Source: Volvariella volvacea V23 (taxonomy: Eukaryota; Basidiomycota; Agaricomycetes; Agaricales; Pluteaceae). Taken from it: 64,000 nucleotides of DNA. The notes beneath the pieces are model-generated. The model saw only the letters and a program-made list of their open reading frames with translations. It made no database searches and had not been told where the DNA came from. Made by a program: the position numbers and the translations under genes. Location of the stretch: the NCBI GenBank assembly GCA_000349905.1, contig KB722772.1, positions 62,001 through 126,000 on the forward strand, written 5' to 3'. Numbering within the stretch: position 1 is the first letter of the stretch; every line of letters starts with the position of its first letter. Shown piece after piece: positions 20,965-32,540 of the stretch.

Positions 20965-22214
20965 CTATTCTCTTGCCAGCGCCTCAGTCAACAACTTCAC
21001 CCAACGCTCTGGCTCATCCCAATGGCCCTATAAAACAAAATTCTCAGTTTGAACCGCCTCACTATTGTGCAGAGCCACTCACGAAATGATTCATGCCTGG
21101 AAACTCCACAAAGCTAACCGGTCTAACCTTTTTACCCTCCTTCTCCAATTCCGCATACTTTTCTCTCGCAGCCGCATTACCCCAGGCGCAATACCAAGTC
21201 GACGACGTACAAACGATCATGATTACCTTCACGCTCGGCAGCACAGTCTTTGCCAATCTCTCGTCCCAAAGCGCCCTATTCGCCTGTTCCGATAATATCT
21301 TTTGGGTCTTGTCATACGGCGCAAATGCTATATCGCTCCTCATTGCTGCACCCCATTGGATTATCTCCGCTTTGTCCTCGGGTGTCATTCTATTGAGACT
21401 CGAGTCATCTCCATTTCTACGAATGTCGAAGCGACCGTCGAGTTTTGCGGAAGCATAAAAGTCAGGAGCGTGCTTGTAATACGTTGTCAGCCACAGAAGG
21501 GTATGACGACCGATTTCTTCAGGCGTCTTGAGTGCTGGATCCTGGCGGGCATGGTATCCTTCTGCGAGACGGTCGAATCCAAAGCCAACTAGAGGTAATT
21601 CTGTGCAAGCACGGCGGGAGAAGGATAAGGAACAAGGTTATTGAGATCCCGCTGATTCAGTTACCGTAAACGATCAAATCCCGGATGTAGGGTTTGACCT
21701 TCTTATACACATCCGATGGAATGGCATCTGATTGACCGAAAAACGCGAGTGTTGGGGCGTTACCCATTGACCAGCCTAGCAGTGATAGTCCCCCTTTCTT
21801 CCTATCTTCGGATAGCTTGGGTATCTCGTTATTATCCAAAAACCACGCCAAGAAGTTGGCGACTTCGGCTCCAAGGTTCTGAAGGAAGACATTCTTGCCT
21901 TGGACAAGGTCGGCAACCTCTTCGTCCGTGTATCTATCTGACTTGCCGTAATCGCGGCGAAAGGGGGCGACGAAGCGGAGGTTGTTGGGAGGAGCAAATG
22001 GGAAGGTTCGTCTGAAAATTTCTGGGAAAGAAGGTAAACGTCAGTTCGGGAAGAAGCTTGAAGTGTGGGAGTTGGAGAGTGTACCGCCGTTGAATGCAGT
22101 TCCGTGGTGAAGGAATATAGTGTGGTAGTCGTTGGAACCTGGAACAGGGCCAGTATCGATGAAGTAGATGTTGTGGGTTGTTCCAGTGGAATCAGCAATA
22201 CTGGCGCTCGGCAT
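20965..22214 (-). CDS. Alpha/beta hydrolase, copy 2
   Basis: Minus-strand exons 22214-22085, 22021-21665, 21600-21083 and 21027-20965 encode 355 residues. This paralogue of the gene at 8474-9703 has the same exon lengths and intron phases. It keeps 'FLHHGTAFNG', the nucleophile elbow 'LLGWSMGN' (Ser about 128) and 'GMNHFGHWDEPERW'. Differences are spread along the protein. The acceptor of exon 3 was placed after 'gcacag' because it gives 'YELPLVGFGFD', matching 'YDSPFVHFGFD' in copy 1; a second 'ag' 12 nt further on is also in frame. Substrate unknown, presumably cytosolic. Confidence 0.85.
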
Positions 22215-22763
22215 TGTTGATGAAAGGACAGCTAAAGTAACGGTTAAAGTGGTTTAGGTAAGGTTAGTAGCAAGCTCTTTAAATATATGGCACTTTGTTT
22301 CATCTTTTTCCAAAAGTGGTATGCCCGAACAAACTGACGGTGACTAGCGGAGTAGGCCCATCGCGCTCGTCTCCGTTTGGCGGTAGCCATCAAATTCAGT
22401 GCGATATCAGCCAGGCCTGGTATCACTGAATGCGTGGTTCAGCAAAATTTGAGTTGAAGCATTAACAGATTCAATTGAGCGCTGGAGAAGGCTGAGGCAT
22501 ACGTCTAGCTGAAGAGTATTCGTCACCAGGGCTGTTAAATTCCAATATTTTCTATGGCTTATGAGAAGGGTTATTTGGTCGAAGTTCGAGGCCTTGGCAT
22601 AGCAAGGAGGTCCAAGCATCATGGGTAGATGGAGAGTGCTACCTATTAGTGTGCTACTATTTATCATGGTGGCGAGGGGGCGTATCAAAACACTGCCTAG
22701 CCGCGATACCCGGTACGCTACAGTACGCTACCTCAGCCCACTCCACTTCACGAATCGAAAAGG
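22215..22763. other. Intergenic, divergent promoters
   Basis: Between the starts of hydrolase copy 2 (minus) and an F-box gene (plus). No supported frame. Confidence 0.3.
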
Positions 22764-24341
22764 ATGCCCACCCCCGCTCCTGAAAGCTTTCCCGACGAAA
22801 TTCTCCTCCTCATTCACGATCTTCTCGAACCCACATCCTACTCTGAACCGAGTTACCGCAATGTCATCAAGAATCTCAGGCTCGTTTCCCATCGATTCAA
22901 CAACTTCTTCATTCAGTTCCTAATACAAGATCTAAGCCTCTCCTGGATATCCCAAGATCTGTATGACGGTCCATACAATCTGAACTGTACATTCGGTGAA
23001 TCGCAGAGGCCGCCATTCGAACCCACTCCGGATGCGTTGATTCCTTCAATTTTTCGTATATACGTCACATTTCATATGGATCACCTGGTATCTTTATGTG
23101 CCACAAAAGCCCCGCAGGGGGTTATCACTCGCTTTTCTCCATTCTGGGAGGAAATCGCTAGGCTTGCATCGCTAAGCCATCTCCATGTAATGTGGAAGGA
23201 TGACGAGGAAAAGAGGGATGAGAGGGTAGATTCTGAGTGCTGCTCTCAGCCCTTGGAAATGCTATTCCAGGTGGTAAAAGATGCGACAAGCGGCGGATTG
23301 CACCTACTGGATATCCAATTTCCACACTGGACTTCAGTATATGAACCACTTCCACAGTTCCTCGCCTCCAATTCCATAAAGGAACTTTATCTTTCCGGTT
23401 TTTGCTCCGGTGTGTGCTCAGAGGCTCGTTGCCATGAAAACGCTTCTTCGTTTCGCGTGATGTTGGGCAAGATTTTTTACTCGGCTCCTAATGTTCGGGA
23501 GGTGCACCTGGCGAGGGGATGTACACTTTCCATTTGTCCACTGGAGGAACTTTTGCCTTCTGGCTTGAACGAGATTTTGCTTGAATCTCTGAAAATATAC
23601 GGAAATATAGTCGTTAGGCAGCCGCTTACAGGTACAGACACGCCAATTGGTATTTCAACGCCTTTTCGTCTTCCTTTAATGAAGAACCTGCGGCAACTTG
23701 AACTGGAGGTTCCCCTCCCTCCCGCTGATCTGGACGAATTCTGGGCCGCACTACGCACTTCTGGTGCTCGTCTATCACACCTCGACCTCCGCTGTGGCGT
23801 TTCCGTTTCTCTCCTGGAATACATTGCATCATATCAAGGTCTAGAGGACTTGAGACTGCGAGTCAACCACGCGATAAACACTCCTCCAACCTCGACCCTC
23901 TTTTCCGACTCTGTCCTTCCTGCACATGCGTCTACTCTCACGGCGCTCGAGATCCATTGTTTGACGGCGTTCACACATCCCGGGTTTGAAAGTTTGACTT
24001 TCAACTTACAGACATGGCTTCCACCATCTCGCTTTCCCAACCTCGCCGAACTCGATGTTCACCTCCCCCACGACTGGGTCTTGGGAAGAGAGACCCTTCA
24101 AGGCACCTTGGATTACATATCCAGCTACCCAAAAATCAGCTTCGTGCAACTTCGGCTTTCGGCACCTATACAACCTGGGCACATTCAAAGCGGTCGATTG
24201 CGGGATCTGATATTAGGAATCGGGCGTGGGTTGTCGATAACAAGCTCGACATTAAATGTAGTTGCGGTGAGGTGTTCAAGGGTGTATGCGGAATGGAGCG
24301 TTGGGCCAGGTGAAGATGGACGTCCCCGTGAATTGGAGTGA
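22764..24341 (+). CDS. F-box/LRR-like protein, subfamily 1
   Basis: Single exon, 525 residues, ATG at 22764. The F-box lies at about residues 6-50 ('ESFPDEILLLIHDLLEP', 'NLRLVSHRFNNFFIQFLI'). A conserved block 'FWEEIARLASLSHLHVMW' and irregular leucine-rich strands follow ('LSHLDLRCGVSVSLLEYIA', 'SVLPAHASTLTALEIHC'). It aligns by eye with the gene at 10142-11863 and most closely with the pseudogene at 34307-36560. Predicted SCF adaptor; substrate unknown. Confidence 0.85.
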   Translation: MPTPAPESFPDEILLLIHDLLEPTSYSEPSYRNVIKNLRLVSHRFNNFFIQFLIQDLSLSWISQDLYDGPYNLNCTFGESQRPPFEPTPDALIPSIFRIYVTFHMDHLVSLCATKAPQGVITRFSPFWEEIARLASLSHLHVMWKDDEEKRDERVDSECCSQPLEMLFQVVKDATSGGLHLLDIQFPHWTSVYEPLPQFLASNSIKELYLSGFCSGVCSEARCHENASSFRVMLGKIFYSAPNVREVHLARGCTLSICPLEELLPSGLNEILLESLKIYGNIVVRQPLTGTDTPIGISTPFRLPLMKNLRQLELEVPLPPADLDEFWAALRTSGARLSHLDLRCGVSVSLLEYIASYQGLEDLRLRVNHAINTPPTSTLFSDSVLPAHASTLTALEIHCLTAFTHPGFESLTFNLQTWLPPSRFPNLAELDVHLPHDWVLGRETLQGTLDYISSYPKISFVQLRLSAPIQPGHIQSGRLRDLILGIGRGLSITSSTLNVVAVRCSRVYAEWSVGPGEDGRPRELE

Positions 24342-25238
24342 ACGTTTTGCGGTGCCGTTCAAAATACGACAGGGGTGATAGTGAGCTGATGGCAGACTAC
24401 GAATTGGCCAAATTGTACATATACCATGTTTCTATATCCCACGAATTCATAGCCAATGTGCTCAAAAATCATGCAACAATCTCCATTATCTGGCTCAAGA
24501 GATCAGCGCAATCGAATTCAAATCCAATATATACACAAGGCAGCTTGGTGAGATAGCGTATACGTAGACGAGAGACTAAAAACGATCAAGCGAGCAACTG
24601 TTGGTATTGGTAAAAGTAGATGATTCAAGCGCACAAAAAATAGAGGGATCGGCTGTAGATTTGATGTAGAGAGGAGCTAGTATTCGCAGAGAATGACAAG
24701 ACGGAAAGAAAAAAGGACAAGGAAAAATGGAAAGGAAAGGAAAGGAAAGGAAGAGTCTGGTGTACGAAGAGGAAATAGGGAGGAATGGAGAGCGGTCGGC
24801 AGACACCGGCGTCCCAGCACGCACTACCCACCAATCCCATCCCATTTTTTTTTGGGTAGAAGCATACAGAGCCTATTGGCGCTCCAGGCGTATGCATTAC
24901 GAGATGAACAGAACGTAGCTCGCAAAGGCCGACAAAAGGACTAAAGGTGGGAGAGAGGAGTGATATAAGCGATTAAACGAGCAAGTACAACACAACGCAA
25001 CGTATCAAAACAGGAGAACAGAGAGAATCAAGAGTCTTGGACTTGAGCATGAATGACGAGAAACCGAGAGGAGAAAGAGAGATGAATAGCGCAAGAAATT
25101 ATGAGAGAGCAAGAAGGTCGGAAAGTGAGTAGGGGGTGATTATATTGAGAAAGGGGATTGAGGAGGGGAAGGTGGTCAAGCTACAAATGAGGTTGATCCA
25201 CGGTCTTTACACCAGAGCTGAATCTACAATATTGACGC
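24342..25238. other. Intergenic; simple purine-rich repeat
   Basis: Convergent 3' flanks of the F-box gene and TUP1. A pentanucleotide run of 'ggaaa' type lies near 24727-24752 within purine-rich sequence. No gene seen. Confidence 0.4.
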
Positions 25239-28200
25239 TTATACATTAGTGTAGCTCCCTACGATTGGATTATATCAGTAAAGCAAAGACGAGAGAAATC
25301 AGACGAGCTCACATATTCTCGCTAGACTGTCACCACTGCCAGTGGCGAGCATACCTCCCATTGGGCTCAGATCCAGGGAAATAACTGTCAAAAGCAAAAA
25401 GTACTCGTAAGCACTTGATCGAAATATAAGAGAAAACATACCCGAGTTCTTGTGCCCTTGTAGCATACACTGCAACGTCGCACTCGCCGAATCCCAAAAC
25501 TGTACACAGCGGTCTTTCGATCCAGACACCACCCACTTTCCATCATGCGAGACAGCCACGGAAAGCACATAGTCCTGCAACAGGCCGACTCGTCAGATCC
25601 AAGCCCACAACAAACAAGACAAGAAACAACCCACCTTGTGCCCCACAAACTCCAACGTCGACGCCGAACTCCCAATCGGCAGACTCTCATCCTTCAACGT
25701 CGGCGTCTTCCCACCATCCTTCACCGACCCTCCACTCCCCCCAGAACCACCACCACTCGCACCAGCCCCGGCCTCCGTCAGCTGCTGCCTCTTCTGCCCC
25801 AAGCCGCTCACATCCCAAAACTTCAGCGTCTTGTCCAGACTCCCGCTCACCAGCCCCCTCCCATCGGGGGTAAATGCAACACTATACACACTATCCTTAT
25901 GCCCCCTCAACCTCTCCACCAACATCCCACTGTCCACATCCCAAATCCTCACAACCGTGTCCAGGCTCCCCGCGGCGACAAACTGGCCGTTGGGGGAGAT
26001 GGCGACGGACGTGACGCCGGCGTCGCTGTTGAGCGAGTCGGTGTCGTTGATGGTCAGCACGCGCGAGCCGCCGCTGGCCATGTCCCAGATCCGGGCCGTC
26101 TTGTCGCCCGAGCCGGAGATGATGTAGCGCCCGTCGAGGGAGAAGTCGAGCGAGTAGATTTCTTGTTGGTGGCCGTCAAAGATGTTGCGGATCCGTCGTT
26201 TGGCAATGTCCCAGATCTGTGGGGGGTGGGGATGGTTAGTACTGGATTGGGAATGGGAAAGGAGAGTGAGCGTACCCTGATTTGACGGTCTTCTGCACCG
26301 GTAGCTAGGTACTTGCCGTCTGGGCTGAATCTCACACTTCGGATGTACAAGTCACCCGTTTTGCCCACCGACTCGTCGACGAGAACGCTAGGGTGACAGA
26401 TGGACATCAGTCGCGGGTCGAATATCGAACTGAGGAGCTCACCAAGTCTTGGTGCCAGTCTTGACATCATAAATCTGTGCGGTCCTGTTGCACCCCGTAG
26501 CCAAATACTTTCCGTCCGCCGAAAACTGCACACAGCATACGACACTGTAAAAACAAAATAACGTCAGCTCAGCTCAGTTTAATCAAGTACGAAGACCAAG
26601 CGCGCCAAAAAGCGCGCATATATACACTCAACCCCAAACAAAACACAAGACAACCCACCTAGCGTGCGTCAGCGTGTGCACCAGATTCAAATCCAACACC
26701 CTCGGCGTCTTGGGGTTAAACACCGCAAACCAGTCGCCCCCCTCCTTCCTACACTCCGGGGGCACATTCTGCAGGCTCAATTCTTCAAACACCGGGCCGC
26801 CTCCCCCTCCTCCAGGGCCTCCACCGACTGGGCCGCCAGGGCCGCCCCCGCTAGAGGGCGGAGGACCACCGGGGAGGGGCATGCCGCCCAGGACGCCTGG
26901 CGCTGCGGGGATGCCCCCCGGTCCGAGGCCGATGCCGGGTCCGATGCCTAGAGGGGGCTTGGAGGATAAGAGGCCAGAGGAGGGGCCTCCGCTGTTGTCG
27001 TCTTGCGGGTAGAGCCCTCGCGAGGAGTGTTGGAGCTTGGGCGTTCTTGATGCCGAGGAGGAAGATGGTGGGCCTGGATGGTGCGTGGAGGGTTGGTTAG
27101 TGAGCAGAGTGGGAGAGGGATGGGAGACGTACCGATGGGTGGGGCTGAGGATAGAGCTGGGCTGTATGGATCTGCGAAAGCAACATGGTTGAGTTACGAA
27201 TCACCCAATGCAAAGGAAAAGGCCAAGGAAGCGCATGATACACAGCACAGAGCAGTCCTACGCCTACTCACCCTTTACACCAGGCGGCGGCAGCGGGCCA
27301 CTCCCCCTCCCGTCCGGCCTCATCCTCTTCGGGTCGCGCTGGTCCATCAGCCTCCCGTCCTCCCTCTCCCTATCCCTCTCGCGCTCCCTCTCCCTCTCAT
27401 ACAACATCATCTCCCTGCTATCCGCTCCAGGCGGCGGCGGCGGAGGGCCCGCCACACCAGGCCCAGAGCGTATCCTCTCCTTTGCATCAACGACCATCAT
27501 CATATCCCTCTCCCTCTCCCTCTCGCGTTCTCGTTCTCGTTCTCGTTCACGCTCTCTCTCCCGGTCGCGATCCCGGAGATCCCGATCGCGGTCCCGCATC
27601 TCCCGCTCTCTAAGCTCCCGATCGCGCAGCTCACGGTCCCGAAAATCCCTCTCCCGTTCCCGGTCGCGAAGCTCTCTCTCCCTGTCGCCTCTCATCCCCA
27701 TCCCCAGTCCGAGCCCCATCTCGCGCTCTCGCTCTCGTTCTCTCTCGCGATCGCGCTCACGGCCTGCGTCCCGCATACCGACATCCCGCATGCTCACATC
27801 CCGCAGCTCCCTATCTCTGAGTTCCCGGTCTCTCTCCCTCTCCCGATCTCTGTCGCGTTCACGCTCTCTCTCACGCTCTCTCTCTCGTTCTCTTTCTCTT
27901 TCACGCTCGCGGTCGCGGTCCCTCGACGGCGGCGGCCCAGTGCCATTAACCTGTCCTCCCAGCCCCGCGCCCGCGCCCGCACCTCCACTCGCGCCGGGCG
28001 CGCCGGCAGCACCAGACCCGCCGCCGCCGCCGCCAGTGCGGTAGTGCGCAATCTCCGCTCGGAGCCTGTTGATCTCCGTCCTCATACCGCGACCGGATCT
28101 CGAGGTGGGAGTACTCGAGGTCGCACAGGGCCTGCCGGATCATGTTCATTTCTTTGATCTGGTTTGCCACTGGGGAGGAGGGGGGTCAGTTATCGCGGAG

Positions 28201-29080
28201 TAGGCAGAAAAAAAAAAAGAAGAGAGAGAGGAGGGAGAAAGAAAAAGAAAAAAAAGGCGCATATACCCCAAACCAACCTGGGCCAGAACAAAGAGAACAC
28301 GAAAAGGCCAGAAAGAAAAAGTCGCGCGATACTCACTCTTCGCCTCAAACTCCTCCTTCTCCCGGCTCGCACTCTCCCAGTCCATCGATATCCGGTTGTA
28401 CTCCTGCTTCACCAGCTCCAGCGACTCCGCCAGCCGCCCCGGGTTCGGACCCGGCCCCGCCCCGCCTCCAACGCCAGGGCCATGCGCGTGGTTGTGGTTG
28501 TGGCTGTGGCTGTGACTGTGTCCATGATGACTGTGACTGTGCCCGTGCCCGTGGTTGTGTCCTCCCGGACCTGGACCTGGTGGGCCGCCGCGCTCGCCAG
28601 GCCCGGGGACGACGACGCCGAGGCCGTTAGGCGGGGGAGGCGGCGGGGGGACGCCCACGCCGGGTGGGCCTGGTGGGCCCGGGGGTCCTGAGGGCGGGGG
28701 CGGCGCGCCTGGGCCTGGGCCGCCGCCTACGACGACGATGGGCTGCCCCGGCCCTGGTGGTGCGGGGGGCTGCTGGGAGGGCGGCGGCGGGGGTGGGCCG
28801 CCTGGGCCTGGAGGAGGGCCTGGTGGTGGTGGGCCTGGAGGGGGGCCGCCTGGGCCGCCGGGTGCTTGGGAGGGGGGAGGGATGCCGACGGCGAGGCCGC
28901 GGGGTGTGGCGGAGGGGTTGGTGGATGTGCTTGTTGGCGCTGTTGTTGGTTGGAGTGCGCGCTGTGGTGAACGTTGCGGTTCCGTAGGAGAGTGAATAAA
29001 AATAGCGACAATGAGCTCCCACACAAAGCCAAAATGCAGAGGAAGGGAGGACTCACGTTGTAGAGAGCAGAATTGGACAT
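25239..29080 (-). CDS. TUP1: Tup1-type global transcriptional corepressor (apparent frameshift)
   Basis: Eleven minus-strand exons: 29080-29057, 28961-28337, 28169-27272, 27171-27133, 27073-26659, 26544-26443, 26387-26276, 26216-25635, 25574-25442, 25384-25313, 25258-25239; about 1006 residues. A coiled coil for tetramerisation and Ssn6 binding lies at about 183-255 ('[16 protein letters not shown]', '[16 protein letters not shown]'). The C-terminal half is a WD40 propeller with repeats such as '[13 protein letters not shown]', '[18 protein letters not shown]', '[14 protein letters not shown]' and '[14 protein letters not shown]', ending 'GDSLARIWSYTNV'. Between them are about 160 residues dominated by Arg-Glu/Arg-Asp dipeptides. 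Before the coiled coil is a Pro/Gly-rich tail with a His-rich patch. Exon 3 holds one base too many near 28076-28077: the family pattern 'RYED' then 'EINRLRAEI' is split across two frames. All other joins are in phase. Confidence 0.93.
27500..27930. repeat. CT/CG-rich low-complexity tract encoding Arg-Glu dipeptides
   Basis: The plus strand is almost pure pyrimidine with interspersed CG, in tandem units such as 'ctctcgttct' and 'ctccctctcc'. It lies inside TUP1 exon 3 and encodes alternating Arg-Glu/Asp on the minus strand. Tandem slippage is the probable origin. Confidence 0.8.
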
Positions 29081-29989
29081 GGTGATACGGTGTCAAGAAG
29101 ACGAAAACGACCCTTTGAAAAGTGCTGGATGGACGTATACGTTATGCCCGGACCGAGCGTCTGGACGGTTTACGGGTGCCGGGGACAATTGAATGTGCGA
29201 TTTCTCGTCCTGGTCCTGTCCTTTGCCTTGCCTTGCGGCGTAATGCTATCTTGCTGTATGTGGTGTGCAGTCTAGGCTGCTGGCGTGTGCCCTTGCTGTT
29301 CGTGTGGCGTCGTGACGGCAAACGAGGTGGATCGTGAGAGAAGAGATAAGCAGCGCTTCGTCTCGCTGTCCCCTCGAACTCGTCGCGATCCGAGCTTGTT
29401 CCTTTCTTCCTCCCGAGCGGGCAAAAGAGCAAGCACGGCGACCCGGTGTGATAGACGCTGGGCGAAAACGCGGTGATGACGACGATCGAGCACGGACCCC
29501 TGCGAGTGCCGGCGAATACGCTTCACTGGACAGAGGGGGAGAGGGGGATGAGGGAGGGGGAAAGGCACGGACACGAGGGGGAGGGTATCAGATTGGGAGG
29601 CCCGAGCTCGAGGAGGGGGCGAAGGCACGGGCAAAGGGCAGAAAACCGGGCTGGCTTTTGGGCGAGGACGATGAGTTTGGCGTGGAGGCGGTGGAAATGT
29701 GGGACTGGGATGGGTGGTGGTTGAGAGCAGGCGAACAGAGAGAATGCCGCCCACGTCGGGCTTCTGCCGGTATGGCCGCCAAAACTGTGCCTGTTATTCC
29801 CCGCGTTTTCTCATTGGCTGCGCTTATCCGCCCCGTTGCCCTCCACGTGGCTTTTGCGCAGTCTCGTGAGAACCTTCCTATTTGGACAGCTGGACAAGAT
29901 TTCAGTGCACGGACAATTATGCAGCTGCAGTCAGATTGTCTCCACAACTTCGATTTTGTTGGGCCTCTTACACAAGCAAGAATATCAGG
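29081..29989. other. TUP1 upstream region, no gene seen
   Basis: GC-rich, with G-rich runs around 29530-29600. Frames on both strands are long only because of composition, and no exon motif was found. Confidence 0.35.
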
Positions 29990-30660
29990 TCACATTCCCT
30001 CGATTTCGATCCAGATCGTAGGAATAGAAGAATCGCTACACCAATTCAAGCCGGCATTTGGTACAACATCCCAGCTTGTGTATGCATCTGAACCTCCTTC
30101 AAGCTCAAACCCATGATCACCAAATCCCGCAGTCTCCTGTATCAACACCTTCACCCCAAACTCATCCAACCTCTGCGCACCCTCCGTCGGAATGCGGCCC
30201 AAAACCCTCATCGTCAAAGAACCAAGCTTTGGGAAACAATGCTCTCTGGAGATGATCCCTTTCCAACGGCCAATCCCGAGGAAGCAGGACAGAGAACTCT
30301 TCAAGGCTGCAAAAAGCGACAGCGCAGGCCAGGCTTCCGGGTTAAGAATCTGTGTGCAGGGTTCGGGGTTCGGAACCGCGTTCTCCCACTCTTCCTCTTC
30401 CTCTGCATTCGAGTCCGAGTCCGAGTCCCCGTCTATATCGTCTGCCGTCCAATCTACATGGAGACGCCTCAACGAGGCCAACCCAGCAATCTCATCCCAG
30501 AACACCGAATAACACGCGACGGCCTCGCGCGGATCCACCGCATCACACAGCGACACCAGACGCCACCGGCCAAATTCGACCCGCAGCCCCGATATGGGAG
30601 GAGCAAACGCACGTTAGAGAGGATGCGGAGGAGTACCGACGCTTGTGGTCTGTTATATTC
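29990..30660 (-). pseudogene. F-box/LRR remnant, subfamily 1
   Basis: The minus strand reads 'VFWDEIAGLASLRRLHVDW', matching the conserved block after the F-box in the gene at 22764. It then jumps, after an acidic run, to 'ILNPEAWPALSLF', which matches the C-terminal third ('FNLQTWLPPSRFP'). The intervening LRR part and the F-box are missing, and the frame has no ATG before the first block. An internally deleted, dead copy. Confidence 0.65.
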
Positions 30661-30980
30661 ATGTAGCGAACTACATTTGCAGGACTCGCATCCCAACTAG
30701 ATTCTTTACATCAAGACCCTGATACACCTCACGATGTTTGGGGGAGAAAGGGGAGAAAGCGATGTCGAATGAATGTGGCTCTATGCTATAGATCCAGATA
30801 TTGTGACAAGGAAAGAAAGTGGCAGAACTTCACGTAGCGGCGGTAATAATGGCTAAGCGGTTGCATGATCGAAAGGGGTGATTATTGGTGGGAGCACCTG
30901 TCGATATAGTCAGAGGTCGTTATACAGCTTCTATTGAAAGACAGACAGGCACGACTTGAATGTCGTTCTAACGAATTCGT
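30661..30980. other. Intergenic, no gene seen
   Basis: 3' flank of the flavoprotein gene; nothing recognised. Confidence 0.3.
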
Positions 30981-32540
30981 CTACAAGTGAGCTTGCACTG
31001 GCTTCTCTCCACTCTCAACGTTCTCGGCTTCAATTTCGCGCAACAAGCTCACCACATCCCCAGCACAACCCAATCTACGATCAAGCAAACCCAGTCAGCC
31101 TTCAGCAGCAGAACGGAGACGAGAAGAGGCACGCACGATAGTGTGAATCCACTTCCGCCTTGCCCATACGAATGTATAATTCGGCTTGTCAAAGCACCGC
31201 CCGCGGTCTTCTTTCTCTGCTCCCGCTCAACTCGGACATTGGATTCGCGGAAAGGCCGGAGTCCCTGGACGAATGGCACCGGATCGTACTCTGCGTTTTC
31301 CAGCCCAGGAACGAAATTGTTGCACCGTTCTCTCATTCGCTTGATCTCTGGGCTTTCGAGCGTGAGGTCGAGCGAGTGGACGTACGGTTGGACGAGCCCT
31401 AGCCACAAATGCATCAGTCGGCGTGCCGCATCGCAGGCGCTGTTCATGCCCACCTCCGAGAATCAGCGTCCTGTCGTTTCTTGGAACGATGAACACGATG
31501 TCCTCTGCTTCCGCGCCATGCGTGTCATCACGCGATACACACAACGCCTCCTTCACAATCGGGAATCTCTTCCCGTCGTTGATAACCCTGATCAACGCCC
31601 CTCTAAGAGGCACAACCGTTCTATCACCAGCACTCTCATACGCCCCCAGCCCTGTCGCATTGACAATGGCATATGCGCCGTATCGTCCGAGCAGCCGTCC
31701 TTCCTGCTCCAGAATATCGCCGGATATCCTGGCCGTGACGAGCCGACCGCCTTTTGAGACGACGAGCCGGCGGAGGAAGAACATGTACCGGTCCGTGTCG
31801 ACCACGGGGGAGAGGTGGCGGTACGAGTCGACCACCCCGGCCTTTTGGTTCACGGCGTGCTGGGCGACCAGCTGAGGGTCGCGAAGGAAACCCCGGATCT
31901 GGAGAGGATGTCAGCCCTGGAACTCGGTTCGTGGTAGATTCACTCACATCGGGAACGTCTTGGATCTCGAGCATCTTCTCCAGCTGGCCCGGCATCTTCG
32001 CCAACGCCTGCTCAAAGAAGAAGTTGGCCCTCCTCATCCTGACCCCGTGGTCCTCGACGGGGACGGTGCTCGTCAAGCGGTCCAAGGCGCGGTATGTCGT
32101 CATGCACCATTTCTTGGAGTTGTCTAGTGAGATCAGGTTGGTGTGCTTGCCGCACACTGCGGGCGGCCATTCCCATCTAGAGACGAACAGCATTTGGTTA
32201 GAGAGTGGAATAATGGGGAGCGCAGAGGTGAAGGACGTACAAGGCGCCGGCGATTTGGGAGGTGATTCTATCTTCTAGGGAAGCCCACTTTTCTGATACG
32301 ACGGTCACGCTGTACCCGGCATCGAGTAAGGCCCATGCGGTCTAAAACAAGTCGACTTCATTAGCAGACATAATATGTGGTGCCATGGCGAGTTGTACTA
32401 ACCGTCAAACCAGTCACTCCACCACCGACGACAAGAATTCTCTTGTCCGATTGGGATCCGAGGAGTGGGTTGGTACCGTAGTTGAGAACAAGCTCCCCGT
32501 TGATTTGAGAAAGGAACACTGTGGCTTTGGGGGAGGACAT
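30981..32540 (-). CDS. D-amino-acid oxidase-like FAD enzyme
   Basis: Minus-strand exons 32540-32403, 32341-32241, 32176-31948, 31898-31454, 31398-31137 and 31074-30981 encode 422 residues. The FAD-binding Rossmann motif is 'ILVVGGGVTGLTTAWALL' (about 35-52). Later blocks fit the D-amino-acid/D-aspartate oxidase family: 'AIVNATGLGA', 'VVPLRGALIRV', 'LILGG' followed by 'SLDLTLESPEIKRMRERC', 'GLRPFRESNVRVERE' and 'IIHSYGQGGSGFTLS'. Such enzymes oxidise D-amino acids to keto acids, ammonia and peroxide, usually in peroxisomes. The last three residues, Ala-His-Leu, fit the PTS1 peroxisome signal. All introns are GT-AG; the one inside the 'LILGG' region was placed because both flanking frames match the family. 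Confidence 0.88.

Noticed and set aside
25545..26285. Plus-strand frame of 246 codons
   Set aside because: Antisense to WD40 exons of TUP1 that have clear family motifs; no motif of its own.
27078..28157. Plus-strand frame of 359 codons opposite TUP1
   Set aside because: It is the antisense of the Arg-Glu repeat and starts off-exon. Its composition (Leu/Pro/Ser runs) is a by-product of the CT-rich tract.
28555..28995. Gly/Pro-rich plus-strand frame
   Set aside because: Mirror of the Pro/Gly-rich exon 2 of TUP1.
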